NCBI GenBank assembly: GCA_016794445.1
Contig: JAEUKC010000464.1
Location: 1-29,390 of the forward strand
Source of the DNA: JADJMO01 sp016794445
GTDB taxonomy: Bacteria > Myxococcota_A > Polyangia > Polyangiales > JADJMO01
Direction: 5' to 3'
Length of the DNA stretch: 29,390 nucleotides
Shown: positions 15,953-23,022 of the stretch, one piece after another
Layout: each line of letters starts with the position of its first letter
Numbering within the stretch: the stretch's first letter is position 1
The notes under the pieces: model-generated
Seen by the model: only the letters and a program-made list of their open reading frames with translations
The model's database searches: none
Told to the model about the DNA's origin: nothing
Translations under genes and position numbers: made by a program

Positions 15953-17041
15953 TCAGGGCACGTCGTCGCCGACCGCGAGGGCCCGCCGGACGACGGGGGT
16001 GCTCGAACGCGCCGTGAGCCAGCGCTCGACCATCGGCCAGACCGTCGTCGGCGCCTCGGTGCCGACGAGGAGATCGATGTGCCCGAGCGGGAGCTCGCGG
16101 TAGGTCTTGTCGGAGGCGCGCGACACGAGGTAGGCGGGCTCGACCGAGTCGGGTGGGGCGAGGTCGTCTCCCGTGCCGGCGATCACGAGCAGGGGCTGGG
16201 TCGAGCGCTCGAACCGCTCGGCGTAGTCGAGGCCGTCGACCTTGCTGCGGCGCGTGCCGCCGAACGCGCTCTTCGACCAGCGGAACATGGTGAGCATCAC
16301 CGGCACGTTGGCCATGTCGAACGCGTGGGCCATGTGCTCTCCGAGGATCTCGGGCTCGATGGCGCCGGCGTGCCAGCCGCGCAGGGCGATCGGGTAGAGC
16401 GGGCTCTCGAGGTACTTCTGCAGGCCGTGCATGGTGCGCCCGAGCAGGCGGATCGGCACCGGCACGTTCGCCGGCGCGAGCCCCAGCTTGTCGAGCCCCG
16501 CGACCACCGACGAGAGCACGCGCAGCACGCCGGACCCCTCGGTGAACCGGAACGGGCTCCCGATGGTGACCACCCCGCGGACGATGCGCGGGTAGAGCGG
16601 CGCCGTCGCGTAGGAGAGGAGCCCGCCGAGGGAGTGGCCGACGAGGAACAGGGTGCTCTGCCCGGACAGCTGCCGCACCTCCTCGAAGGCGCGGGGCATG
16701 TCGTGCTCGATGTACTCGTCGACGGAGCCCGGGCGCGGCGCCCCGAAGCGGCGCGATTTCCCCTGCCCGCGGAGGTCGAGGTTGAAGACGTCGAAGCCGG
16801 CGGCGGCCAGGTGGTTCGCGAACGAGCGCGACGGCAGGTGCCACGCGTAGCGGTTCTGCCCGAAGCCGTGGACCAGCAACACCGCTGCGCGGCAGCTCCC
16901 CTCGTGCTCGACCGCGCGCTTGCGCACCATGGCGAGCGGCACCGACCCGCGCACCACGATCTGCTCCTTCAGGAAACGCCCGAAACGACCCGTCCGGCGA
17001 TCGATGGCCTGGTCGACGACTTCGGTGCGAAGGATGGTCAC
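15953..17041 (-). CDS. Alpha/beta-hydrolase fold protein
   Basis: A 362-residue alpha/beta hydrolase with oxyanion-hole motif LLVHGFGQNR (residues 55-64), nucleophile elbow VGHSLGG with Ser137, likely acid Asp292 or Asp293 in GTGDDLAPP, and His321 in LGHIDLL. It lacks a signal peptide, so it is probably cytoplasmic. The start is a GTG at 17041; no strong ribosome site is visible. A weak -10-like TAGATT (plus-strand 17077-17082) lies 36 bp upstream on this strand, without a convincing -35. It is the first gene of the seven-gene operon and could release the product from the carrier as a thioesterase, make an ester, or act like OleB; none is shown by sequence alone. Confidence 0.88.
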   Translation of the reverse strand: MTILRTEVVDQAIDRRTGRFGRFLKEQIVVRGSVPLAMVRKRAVEHEGSCRAAVLLVHGFGQNRYAWHLPSRSFANHLAAAGFDVFNLDLRGQGKSRRFGAPRPGSVDEYIEHDMPRAFEEVRQLSGQSTLFLVGHSLGGLLSYATAPLYPRIVRGVVTIGSPFRFTEGSGVLRVLSSVVAGLDKLGLAPANVPVPIRLLGRTMHGLQKYLESPLYPIALRGWHAGAIEPEILGEHMAHAFDMANVPVMLTMFRWSKSAFGGTRRSKVDGLDYAERFERSTQPLLVIAGTGDDLAPPDSVEPAYLVSRASDKTYRELPLGHIDLLVGTEAPTTVWPMVERWLTARSSTPVVRRALAVGDDVP

Positions 17042-17135
17042 GCTGGGATCTCGCGGTTCCCCCCCGAGACACCTTCAATCTACCACCCGATCCAGCGTGG
17101 CGGTAGCCAGCGGACCTGCACGGACGAAGAGTGCC

Positions 17136-17163
17136 TTGACGGCAGCTGGATTTTCAATAACCT
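17136..17163 (+). promoter_or_regulatory. Probable housekeeping sigma promoter of rpsP-khpA-rimM
   Basis: TTGACG at 17136-17141 matches the -35 consensus in five of six bases. It is followed after 16 bp by TAACCT (17158-17163), which keeps the first, second and last bases of TATAAT. The spacer contains the T-rich run ttttca, unusual in this GC-rich window. The predicted start of transcription lies about 30 bp upstream of the rpsP ATG, which has AAGGA at 17187-17191 as ribosome site. Confidence 0.6.
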
Positions 17164-17199
17164 TTCCGGCCCCTCACCCCGCTACCAAGGATTCTGTCG

Positions 17200-17457
17200 A
17201 TGGTCCGCATCCGTCTCGCCCGCGCGGGCACCAAGAAGGCCCCCTTCTACCGTATCGTCGTGACCGACCAGCGCTCGGCTCGCGGCGGTCGTTTCCTCGA
17301 GACGATCGGTACGTTCGACCCGCTGAAGAAGGACGCTCTCGCCACGGTCAAGACCGACCGCCTGTCCTACTGGCAGGGCAAGGGCGCTCAGCTCAGCGAC
17401 ACGCTCGACGTCCTCCTCAAGAAGGCCGCCAAGGCCGCTGCTCCCGTCGCCGGCTGA
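17200..17457 (+). CDS. rpsP: 30S ribosomal protein S16
   Basis: An 85-residue protein that begins MVRIRLARAGTKKAPFYRIV and continues with the RSARGGRFLETIGTFDP block, both diagnostic of bacterial S16. Length is normal. It is a structural component of the small ribosomal subunit. AAGGA lies eight bases upstream of the ATG and a TTGACG/TAACCT promoter lies before that. It leads the usual rpsP-khpA-rimM order, with the next gene starting 5 bp downstream. Confidence 0.98.
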   Translation: MVRIRLARAGTKKAPFYRIVVTDQRSARGGRFLETIGTFDPLKKDALATVKTDRLSYWQGKGAQLSDTLDVLLKKAAKAAAPVAG

Positions 17458-17462
17458 TCCCG

Positions 17463-17714
17463 ATGGCGCAGACGCAACTGTCCGACCTCGTCGCCGCGAT
17501 GGCGCGGGCGCTCGTCGACAAGCCGGCTGAAGTCGACGCCGCCGAGTTCGACGGCGACAACAACAGCATCGTCGTCGAGCTCAAGGTCGCCCGCGACGAG
17601 ATCGGCAAGGTCATCGGCAAGTCCGGACGGACGGCCGAGGCCATGCGCGTCGTGCTCGGCGCCGCCGCCCAGAAGCAGGGCCAGCGGCGCGTCCACCTCG
17701 ACATCCTCGACTGA
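17463..17714 (+). CDS. khpA: KH-domain RNA-binding protein KhpA
   Basis: An 83-residue single KH-domain protein. The RNA-binding GxxG loop is GKSG (52-55), inside IGKVIGKSGRTAEAMR. Size, KH motif and position between rpsP and rimM identify it as the KhpA (YlqC) family, which in other bacteria binds RNA together with KhpB and affects cell-division and envelope genes. The gap to rimM is one base. The substitution of acidic residues in the N-terminal half (PAEVDAAEFDGDNN) is typical of the family. Confidence 0.95.
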   Translation: MAQTQLSDLVAAMARALVDKPAEVDAAEFDGDNNSIVVELKVARDEIGKVIGKSGRTAEAMRVVLGAAAQKQGQRRVHLDILD

Positions 17715-17715
17715 A

Positions 17716-18294
17716 GTGGCCTCGACTGCGGTGGGTCGGGCAGTCGGCGCTGCGCTGAAGAAGCCTGCGCCCGACGACTGGGTTCCCTTGGCCGTGGTCG
17801 GCCGCGCCCACGGTGTGCGCGGCGAGCTCCGCGCGCACCCGTTCGATCGCGACAGCCACCTGCTCGCCGAGGTCGACGAGGTGCTGGTGCGGTTCGTCGA
17901 CGGCGAGCGCCGCGGCGAGGCCCACGAGGTCTCGGTCGACGGCGTGCGGCCCGGCAACGACGCGCTGCTCGTGAAGCTGCACGGCGTCGACGACCGCGAC
18001 GCGGCCGACGACGTGAAGGGCGCGCACCTCTGCGTGAAGCGCTCCGATTTCCCGCCCCTCGCCGACGGCGAGTTCTACGCCTGCGACGTGGTCGGGGCGG
18101 AGGCGGTCCTCGCCGACGGCACCGTCGTCGGCGTGGTGCAGTCGCTGCAGGCCTATCCGAGCGTCGATCTGCTCGTCGTGGCGACCGAGGGCGGGCGCTA
18201 CGAGATTCCGCTGGTCGACGCCTACGTCGACACGGTCGACGTCGCGGCGGGCAAGGTCACGCTGCGCACGCTCGACGGCCTCGATCTGACCTGA
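17716..18294 (+). CDS. rimM: Ribosome maturation factor RimM
   Basis: A 192-residue protein with the RimM N-terminal hallmark VVGRAHGVRGELR (27-39) and a C-terminal PRC-barrel-like part with GEFYACDVVG and YEIPLVDAYVDTVDV. RimM assists maturation of the 30S head and binds S19. The GTG at 17716 follows the khpA stop by one base. An N-terminal extension of about 20 residues precedes the conserved core, so a later start is possible, but no good internal start is evident. The customary downstream genes trmD and rplS are missing; a hairpin-rich non-coding stretch follows. Confidence 0.95.
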   Translation: MASTAVGRAVGAALKKPAPDDWVPLAVVGRAHGVRGELRAHPFDRDSHLLAEVDEVLVRFVDGERRGEAHEVSVDGVRPGNDALLVKLHGVDDRDAADDVKGAHLCVKRSDFPPLADGEFYACDVVGAEAVLADGTVVGVVQSLQAYPSVDLLVVATEGGRYEIPLVDAYVDTVDVAAGKVTLRTLDGLDLT

Positions 18295-18310
18295 AGGCCC
18301 GTCGACGATT

Positions 18311-18514
18311 GCCCCGGGCTCAAGCCCCGGGGCACCGACATCACCGCAAGCCCGGGGCCTTTCACCCCGGGCTTCACGTCCCCAATCACTGGCTGGACGT
18401 CGCGCTGCAACGGACCGCAGAAGGGAGTTCAGCCAGCCCGGCGTGGCGTCGAGCCCGGGGTTGATGCCCCGGGCTTCAGCGGCCGTCGGTGCCCCGGGCT
18501 TTCAGCCCGGGGGC
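18311..18514. repeat. Four CCCGGG-core hairpins in the rimM downstream region
   Basis: Four inverted repeats share arms built on AGCCCGGGG/CCCCGGGCT. The second (18348-18374) has perfect 10-bp arms aagcccgggg and ccccgggctt around a 7-base loop. The third (18452-18475) has 9-bp arms and a 6-base loop. The first (18311-18333) and fourth (18490-18515) have similar arms with one bulged base. Short non-repeated sequence separates the second and third. No T-run follows, so they are not classical terminators, though they may stabilise or end the rimM mRNA. They look like copies of a dispersed REP-like element. The stretch 18295-18627 holds no convincing gene. Confidence 0.8.
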
Positions 18515-18531
18515 ATTCTTCGAGACGGCTG

Positions 18532-18582
18532 ACCGCTCGAGCAGCGGCGTCGACCGTTCGGCCCCTGCCCTCGACCGCTCAC
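18532..18582 (+). promoter_or_regulatory. Three 21-bp-spaced direct repeats, probable LytTR regulator binding sites
   Basis: ACCGCTCGA (18532-18540), ACCGTTCGG (18553-18561) and ACCGCTCAC (18574-18582) occur with exactly 21 bp between successive starts, so that 12-bp spacers separate 9-bp units. The middle copy satisfies every position of the general LytTR-family consensus as I recall it ([TA][AC][CA]GTTN[AG][TG]); the outer copies have C instead of the first T. Two-turn spacing of direct repeats is the known arrangement for LytTR proteins such as AgrA. The array ends 45 bp before the ATG of the operon that encodes a LytTR regulator at 21150-21866. Autoregulation is therefore inferred. Confidence 0.6.
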
Positions 18583-18627
18583 CGGCTTCCCGCGCGTCGC
18601 CGGCGTGGGCCGGTGGTTCTGTCGGGC

Positions 18628-20109
18628 ATGCAGATCACCCTCCCTCGCTGGGTCGCGACGGACGCCTCGTTCGACCGGCGCGCACCGCGCGTGCTCGCGT
18701 TCGCCCTCGCGCTCGGCCTGTGCACCCAGGCGCTGTTCTTCCACGCCGATCTCGGCGTCTCGTTCCTGGTGTTCGACGCGCTCGTCGTGCTCGTGACGCT
18801 CCACGTGCTCGGCCACGCGCGGCTCGCCTTCGGACCGAGGGCCGTGAGCTCCGCCGCGCTGCTCTTCGGCGTCGCGACGGTGCTGCACCGCGGGGCGCTC
18901 GCGAGCTTCGTCGCCGCGCCGCTCGCGATCGTGAGCCTCCTCACCCTGCCCGTCGTCGCGGCCGACAACCTACGCTTCTCGGAGCTCCACTCGCTGCCGA
19001 TGCGCCTGCTCTGGGTCGCCGTCGGCACGCCCGAGGCGGTGGGGAGGACGCTCACCCTGCCCCGCGACGCGATCTCCGGGCTCGGCGAGACGGGGCGCTC
19101 GGCCGCGCGGCGCACCGCCCTCGGCGTGGTCCTGGGGCTCCCGATCACGTTCGTCTTCACCCTGCTGCTGTGCGCGGACAGCGGGTTCGCGGGGGTGGTG
19201 GGGCGCGTCGAGGGTCGGACCACCACCGCGATCACGTTCGCGATCCAGGCCGTCGTGAGCGCGGTCGTCTTCGCGTTCGGGTACGCGCTCGTGCGGCCTG
19301 CACCGAAGGAGCCGAGCGCGGTCCCGACCCCCGACGCGCCTTACCGCACGCACCTCGCCGTCACTCGGCCTCTGCTCTCGCCACTGACCTGGGGAATCGT
19401 GGTCGCGCAGGTCGCGTTGGTGTTCCTCGTGTTCGTGGCGGTGCGGCGGGACACCGAGTTCGGCGGCCACGCGGTCGTGCGGGGGCGCGCCGATCTCACC
19501 TACGCGAGCCACCTGCACGCCGGCTTCTACCAGCTGATCTTCGCGACGCTGCTGGCGGTGGGGCTCGTCGTGCTCGGGCACCGGCTGCTCGGCCAGGAGC
19601 GGGGCCAGGTGCCGGGTGGACGCCTGCTGTCGGCGCTCGAGGGCACGCTCCTCGTGCTCACGGGGGTCGCCCTCTACTCGTGCGTCAACCGGCTGCGCCT
19701 CTACGAGCAGGCGTACGGCGCGACGCACCTGCGGGTGGGGGTGGGGTTCGTGTGCCTGCTGGCAGCGGTGGTGATCGCGTGCGCGCTCGTGAAGGCCGTG
19801 TTCCGCGGTCTTCCCTGGTTCGAGAGCACGACGATGGTGGCGCTCACCGCGTGCGCGCTCGCGTTCTCCTTCTTCGACGCTGACGCCTACGTGGCGCGGA
19901 CGAACCTCGACCGAGCGCTCTCCGGCAAGGCGCTCGACGAGGCGCACCTCGCCTCGCTGTCGGCCGACGCCTGCCGCGCGGCGGACCACCCGTACCTGCG
20001 CGAACGGCCAGAGCTGCGCGCGCGCCTGATCGAGGCGTGGGCCAAGCCCGAGGCCAAGGATCCGCGCGAGCTCCGGGGCCTCTCGCGCTGCCCCGCTATG
20101 CTGCCCTGA
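18628..20109 (+). CDS. DUF4173-like multi-pass membrane protein
   Basis: About 493 residues with roughly 11-12 membrane segments. Two blocks suggest the DUF4173 family: ADLTYASHLHAGFYQLIFA near residue 290, the family's typical YASYARxGFxxL position, and NRLRLYEQAYGATHLRV near 355. DUF4173 proteins are uncharacterised. The C-terminal 75 residues are soluble, with FFDADAYVARTNLDRA followed by a helical tail. I chose the ATG at 18628 over a GTG at 18613 because it is the first ATG; neither has a strong ribosome site. The histidine kinase gene begins 3 bp after the stop, so the membrane protein is likely part of the same signalling unit, perhaps as sensor or output. Confidence 0.8.
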   Translation: MQITLPRWVATDASFDRRAPRVLAFALALGLCTQALFFHADLGVSFLVFDALVVLVTLHVLGHARLAFGPRAVSSAALLFGVATVLHRGALASFVAAPLAIVSLLTLPVVAADNLRFSELHSLPMRLLWVAVGTPEAVGRTLTLPRDAISGLGETGRSAARRTALGVVLGLPITFVFTLLLCADSGFAGVVGRVEGRTTTAITFAIQAVVSAVVFAFGYALVRPAPKEPSAVPTPDAPYRTHLAVTRPLLSPLTWGIVVAQVALVFLVFVAVRRDTEFGGHAVVRGRADLTYASHLHAGFYQLIFATLLAVGLVVLGHRLLGQERGQVPGGRLLSALEGTLLVLTGVALYSCVNRLRLYEQAYGATHLRVGVGFVCLLAAVVIACALVKAVFRGLPWFESTTMVALTACALAFSFFDADAYVARTNLDRALSGKALDEAHLASLSADACRAADHPYLRERPELRARLIEAWAKPEAKDPRELRGLSRCPAMLP

Positions 20110-20112
20110 CCG

Positions 20113-21153
20113 ATGTCCGAGGCCGCACTCGTCCGCCCGACCCTGCGCGCGCTGCTCGCGCCGCGGCGGTCGGTGCCGGTCGCCCTGATGTCGATCACCC
20201 TGATCTTCGCCCAGCGCGCGTACTCGCGCGAGCCGCGCGCGGCGTTCGTCGGCGTCGCGCTGTGCCTCGCCTTCGTGCTGGTCGCCCCGCTCGCGTTCCG
20301 CGTGCTGTTCCCCGAGGGCCTCGAGCTGCGCCACGGCGCCGTGCGCTTGCTCATCTACGCAGGTCTCTCGGTGTTCGTCGTCCACGCCGTCGGCATCGAC
20401 CTGCCTTCACTGTTCGGGGTCGGCCCCACGTTCCTGACCGCGCGGTCGAGCGTGCCGATCGACGTCGCGCTGTTCATGGTCGGTGGGTGGGGGCTCGGGC
20501 GAGACATCGGCCTCGAGGCGAGCCTCGCCCTCGAGCGCAGCCGGGCCGCCGCGCTCCGTCGCGAGGCCGAGCACGCGCAGCTGCTCGCCCTCCGCGCGCA
20601 GCTCGACCCCCACTTCCTGTTCAACACGCTCAACGCCATCGCCGAGTGGTGCCGGACGGACGGCGAGACGGCCGAGCGGGCGGTGCTCGAGCTCGCGGCC
20701 CTCCTGCGCGCGGTGCTCACGGGCGTGAAGCAGCCGGCGTGGACGCTGCGCGAAGAGCTCGCGGTGGTGCGCACGGTGTTCGAGCTGCACTTGCGCCGCG
20801 ACCCCGAGCTGTTCACGACTCGCTGGGCGCTCGATGCCGCCGCCGCCGACGTGCTCGTGCCGCCGCTGCTGTTGCTGCCGCTCGCCGAGAACGCGGTGAA
20901 GCACGGCCCGGCGCGCGGGCACCGAGGTGAGCTCTCGGTGGCGACCGAGCTCTTGGACGGGCACGTGCGGGTCACCCTCGGGAACCCGGGGGCCTACGGC
21001 GGCCCGCGCGCGGGCAGCCACGGATTGCCCACGCTCGAGCGACGCCTCCTCCTCGCGTACGACGGCGCCGCGAAGCTCGACCTCTGCGCGGAAGGTCCGC
21101 GTACGCTCGCGACCGTGGAGCTCCCGACCGCCGGCCCCGTGGTGACCGCGTGA
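20113..21153 (+). CDS. LytS/YehU-type sensor histidine kinase
   Basis: A 346-residue kinase of the His_kinase (PF06580-type) class. The first 130 residues form about four membrane segments and lack a recognised ligand-binding domain. The dimerisation/phosphoacceptor block LRAQLDPHFLFNTLNAIAE holds His167. The ATP-binding part has PLAENAVKHG with Asn260 and a degenerate glycine box around GGPRAGSHGLPTLERRL. Kinases of this class almost always pair with LytTR regulators, and one overlaps this gene by 4 bp. It should autophosphorylate at His167 and pass phosphate to Asp56 of that regulator. The signal is unknown; the co-encoded DUF4173-like protein may help to detect it. Confidence 0.92.
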   Translation: MSEAALVRPTLRALLAPRRSVPVALMSITLIFAQRAYSREPRAAFVGVALCLAFVLVAPLAFRVLFPEGLELRHGAVRLLIYAGLSVFVVHAVGIDLPSLFGVGPTFLTARSSVPIDVALFMVGGWGLGRDIGLEASLALERSRAAALRREAEHAQLLALRAQLDPHFLFNTLNAIAEWCRTDGETAERAVLELAALLRAVLTGVKQPAWTLREELAVVRTVFELHLRRDPELFTTRWALDAAAADVLVPPLLLLPLAENAVKHGPARGHRGELSVATELLDGHVRVTLGNPGAYGGPRAGSHGLPTLERRLLLAYDGAAKLDLCAEGPRTLATVELPTAGPVVTA

Positions 21154-21866
21154 GACCGCTCCGCGTGCTCATCGCCGACGACGAGCTGCTCGCGCGCCGG
21201 CGCCTCGCGCGTCTGCTCGCGGAGATCGCCGACGTGACCGTGGTGGCCGAGTGCGTGGACGCCGAGGAGGTGATCGCGCGGGTCCGCGAGGGCGAGGTGG
21301 AGCTCGCGCTGCTCGACATCCACATGCCGGGGCTGAGCGGGCTCGACGCGCTCGGCGTGCTCGGTGCGAGCGGACCGCTCGTCGTGTTCTGCACGGCGCA
21401 CCCCGACCACGCGCTCGCCGCGTTCGAGGGCGGCGCCATCGACTACCTGCTCAAGCCGATCGAGCTCGAGCGCCTGCGCAAGGCGGTCGAGCGAGCGCGG
21501 GCGCGCGGCGGGCCCCGCGTGGAGGCCGCGCCGCGGCTCCCGATCGAGACGCGCCAGGGGATCGTGCTCGTGGACCCGGCGCGCATCACCCACGCCGAGC
21601 TCGACGGCGAGCTGGTCACGCTGGTCACGCTCGACGGCGCGCTGGTCACCGATTTCACGCTGCAGGAGCTCGAGCGTCGCCTCCCGGAGCCGCGGTTCGT
21701 GCGGGTGCACCGGCGGGCCTTGCTGGCCCTCGAGCACGTGGCGCGCCTCGAGCCGCTGCCCACCGGAGGGTATGCCGCGCGCACGGTGCGCGGACACGTG
21801 GTGGAGGTCTCGCGGCAGGCGGCCCGGGCGCTGCGGCGGCGCCTCGGGATCGGCAAGGACGACTGA
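21150..21866 (+). CDS. LytTR family response regulator
   Basis: A 238-residue response regulator. The receiver domain (1-115) has the acidic pair Asp10/Asp11, phospho-acceptor Asp56 in ALLDIHMPG, Thr82 and Lys102 in YLLKPI. The C-terminal LytTR DNA-binding domain (about 135-235) shows TLQELERRLPEPRFVRVHRRALLAL and a terminal VEVSRQAARALRRRL. The start is a GTG overlapping the kinase stop (GTGA). The domain binds direct repeats with about two-turn spacing in other species, which fits the array at 18532-18582. The gene ends one base before the convergent SDR gene. Confidence 0.94.
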   Translation: MRPLRVLIADDELLARRRLARLLAEIADVTVVAECVDAEEVIARVREGEVELALLDIHMPGLSGLDALGVLGASGPLVVFCTAHPDHALAAFEGGAIDYLLKPIELERLRKAVERARARGGPRVEAAPRLPIETRQGIVLVDPARITHAELDGELVTLVTLDGALVTDFTLQELERRLPEPRFVRVHRRALLALEHVARLEPLPTGGYAARTVRGHVVEVSRQAARALRRRLGIGKDD

Positions 21867-21867
21867 C

Positions 21868-22641
21868 TCAGGACCGGTTGAGGCGCGCGGCGATGCCGCG
21901 GACCACCGAGCGCGGCGCGACGCGGAGCGACTGGAACTGCAGGCGCTGCACGAGCGTCGGGATCGCGAGCAGCTGCCCGCGCATCGTCGCCTGGTAGGCG
22001 AACTCGGCGATCTCCGCCGACGAAGCCACCTTGGTGGACTGGAACAGCTTCGAGCGCGCGTTGCCGGCGCGGTCCGCGAACTCGGTGGCGACCGGCCCCG
22101 GACAGAGGCAGGTGACGGTGACGCCGGTGCCCGCGAGCTCGTCGGACAGCGCCTCGCTGAACGACACGACCAACGCCTTGCTCGCGTAGTACGTGGCCAT
22201 GAACGGCCCCGGCTGGAACCCGGCGGTCGAGCCGACGTTGAGGATCTTCCCCCGCCCCCGCGCGCGCATGCCTGTGCCGAACAGGTGGGTGAGGCGCAGC
22301 AGCGCGGTGCAGTTCACGTCGATCATCTGCGCCTCGCGCTCGAGGTCGAGGTCGAGGAACGCGCCGTTCGAGCCGAACCCCGCGTTGTTCACCAGCACGT
22401 CGACGGTGACGCCTGCGGCCTCGCACGCGGCGAAGATCTCGGCCGGTGCGCCGGGGGCGCCGAGGTCGGCCGGGATCACGGTGACCTTCGTGCTCGGCAG
22501 CTCGCCGGCGAGCGCGCGCAGACGTTCCTCGCCGCGCGCGACGATCACGAGGTCGTGGTTCTCGCGGGCGAAGACGCGGGCGAGGTCCTTGCCGATGCCG
22601 GAGGAGGCGCCGGTGACGAGAGCGACGGGGCGGTCGGGCAT
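21868..22641 (-). CDS. Classical short-chain dehydrogenase/reductase
   Basis: A 257-residue classical SDR. The cofactor motif TGASSGIG is at residues 10-17, NNAG at 85-88, and the catalytic Ser138, Tyr151 and Lys155 are present (YYASK). It should be an NAD(P)H-dependent oxidoreductase of the broad DltE/YqjQ-like type; the substrate is unknown. The ATG at 22641 is chosen because GGAGG lies seven bases upstream. The frame remains open further upstream, but that region belongs to the divergent lipoprotein gene. It stands alone on this strand and ends one base from the LytTR gene, tail to tail. Confidence 0.9.
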   Translation of the reverse strand: MPDRPVALVTGASSGIGKDLARVFARENHDLVIVARGEERLRALAGELPSTKVTVIPADLGAPGAPAEIFAACEAAGVTVDVLVNNAGFGSNGAFLDLDLEREAQMIDVNCTALLRLTHLFGTGMRARGRGKILNVGSTAGFQPGPFMATYYASKALVVSFSEALSDELAGTGVTVTCLCPGPVATEFADRAGNARSKLFQSTKVASSAEIAEFAYQATMRGQLLAIPTLVQRLQFQSLRVAPRSVVRGIAARLNRS

Positions 22642-22719
22642 GCAGGAACCTCCGCGAGGCGAGAGGGCGACGCAAGGCCCTCCCTCGACACGGGCTCGAC
22701 CATGCGGTTCGATGGAGCG

Positions 22720-23022
22720 ATGCGCCTGCGCTGGCTCCAGATCGTCGCTCTGCTCCCCGCGTGCACCCCCACGCCCGCGGCCAAGAGCACGAGCACGCCT
22801 TCGACCGCCGCGTCGGCCTCGACCGGTGAAGTCGTGAGCGCGCCGAGCACCACCTCGCCGCCGGCCGCCGACGGTTGCTTCTGCTTCCGGCACAAGTCGG
22901 ACAGCCAGTTCATCCATGGCCGACCGCTGTGTCAGGTGGGCCAGGAGGACTACCAGGGCGAGATCTGCAAGGCGGGCGACCCGGCCGAAGGGCCCCACCC
23001 TCCCCCGGATCTGGCGGCGTGA
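22720..23022 (+). CDS. Small lipoprotein of unknown function
   Basis: A 100-residue protein. From the ATG at 22720 the leader reads MRLRWLQIVALLPAC, a compact lipoprotein signal with lipobox LLPAC and lipidation at Cys15. An ATG at 22702 would add six residues including an Asp and is less typical. A Thr/Ser/Ala linker leads to a small domain with CFCFRH and a later pair of cysteines (PLCQVGQEDYQGEIC). No family is recognised. It overlaps the metalloprotease gene by 4 bp (GTGA), so the two are translated together; the domain may be an activator, inhibitor or partner of the protease. Confidence 0.68.
   Translation: MRLRWLQIVALLPACTPTPAAKSTSTPSTAASASTGEVVSAPSTTSPPAADGCFCFRHKSDSQFIHGRPLCQVGQEDYQGEICKAGDPAEGPHPPPDLAA

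Noticed and set aside
11929..17041. OleABCD hydrocarbon cluster
   Set aside because: Hydrolase, AMP ligase and reductase fit loosely, but the ketosynthase is FabF-type with Cys-His-His, an ACP and radical SAM gene are present, and the ligase has FAAL motifs.
14675..17263. Long plus-strand open frame (862 codons) opposite the ketosynthase and hydrolase genes
   Set aside because: Its product is a low-complexity mix of Arg, Gly, His, Ala and Glu, typical of antisense frames in GC-rich DNA, while the minus-strand genes have complete catalytic motifs.
18311..18515. CRISPR array
   Set aside because: Arms are self-complementary, spacing is irregular and there are no equal-length unique spacers or cas genes.
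18311..18515. Intrinsic transcription terminator
   Set aside because: Stems are strong but no T-run follows any of them, so only a general stabilising or ending role can be suggested.
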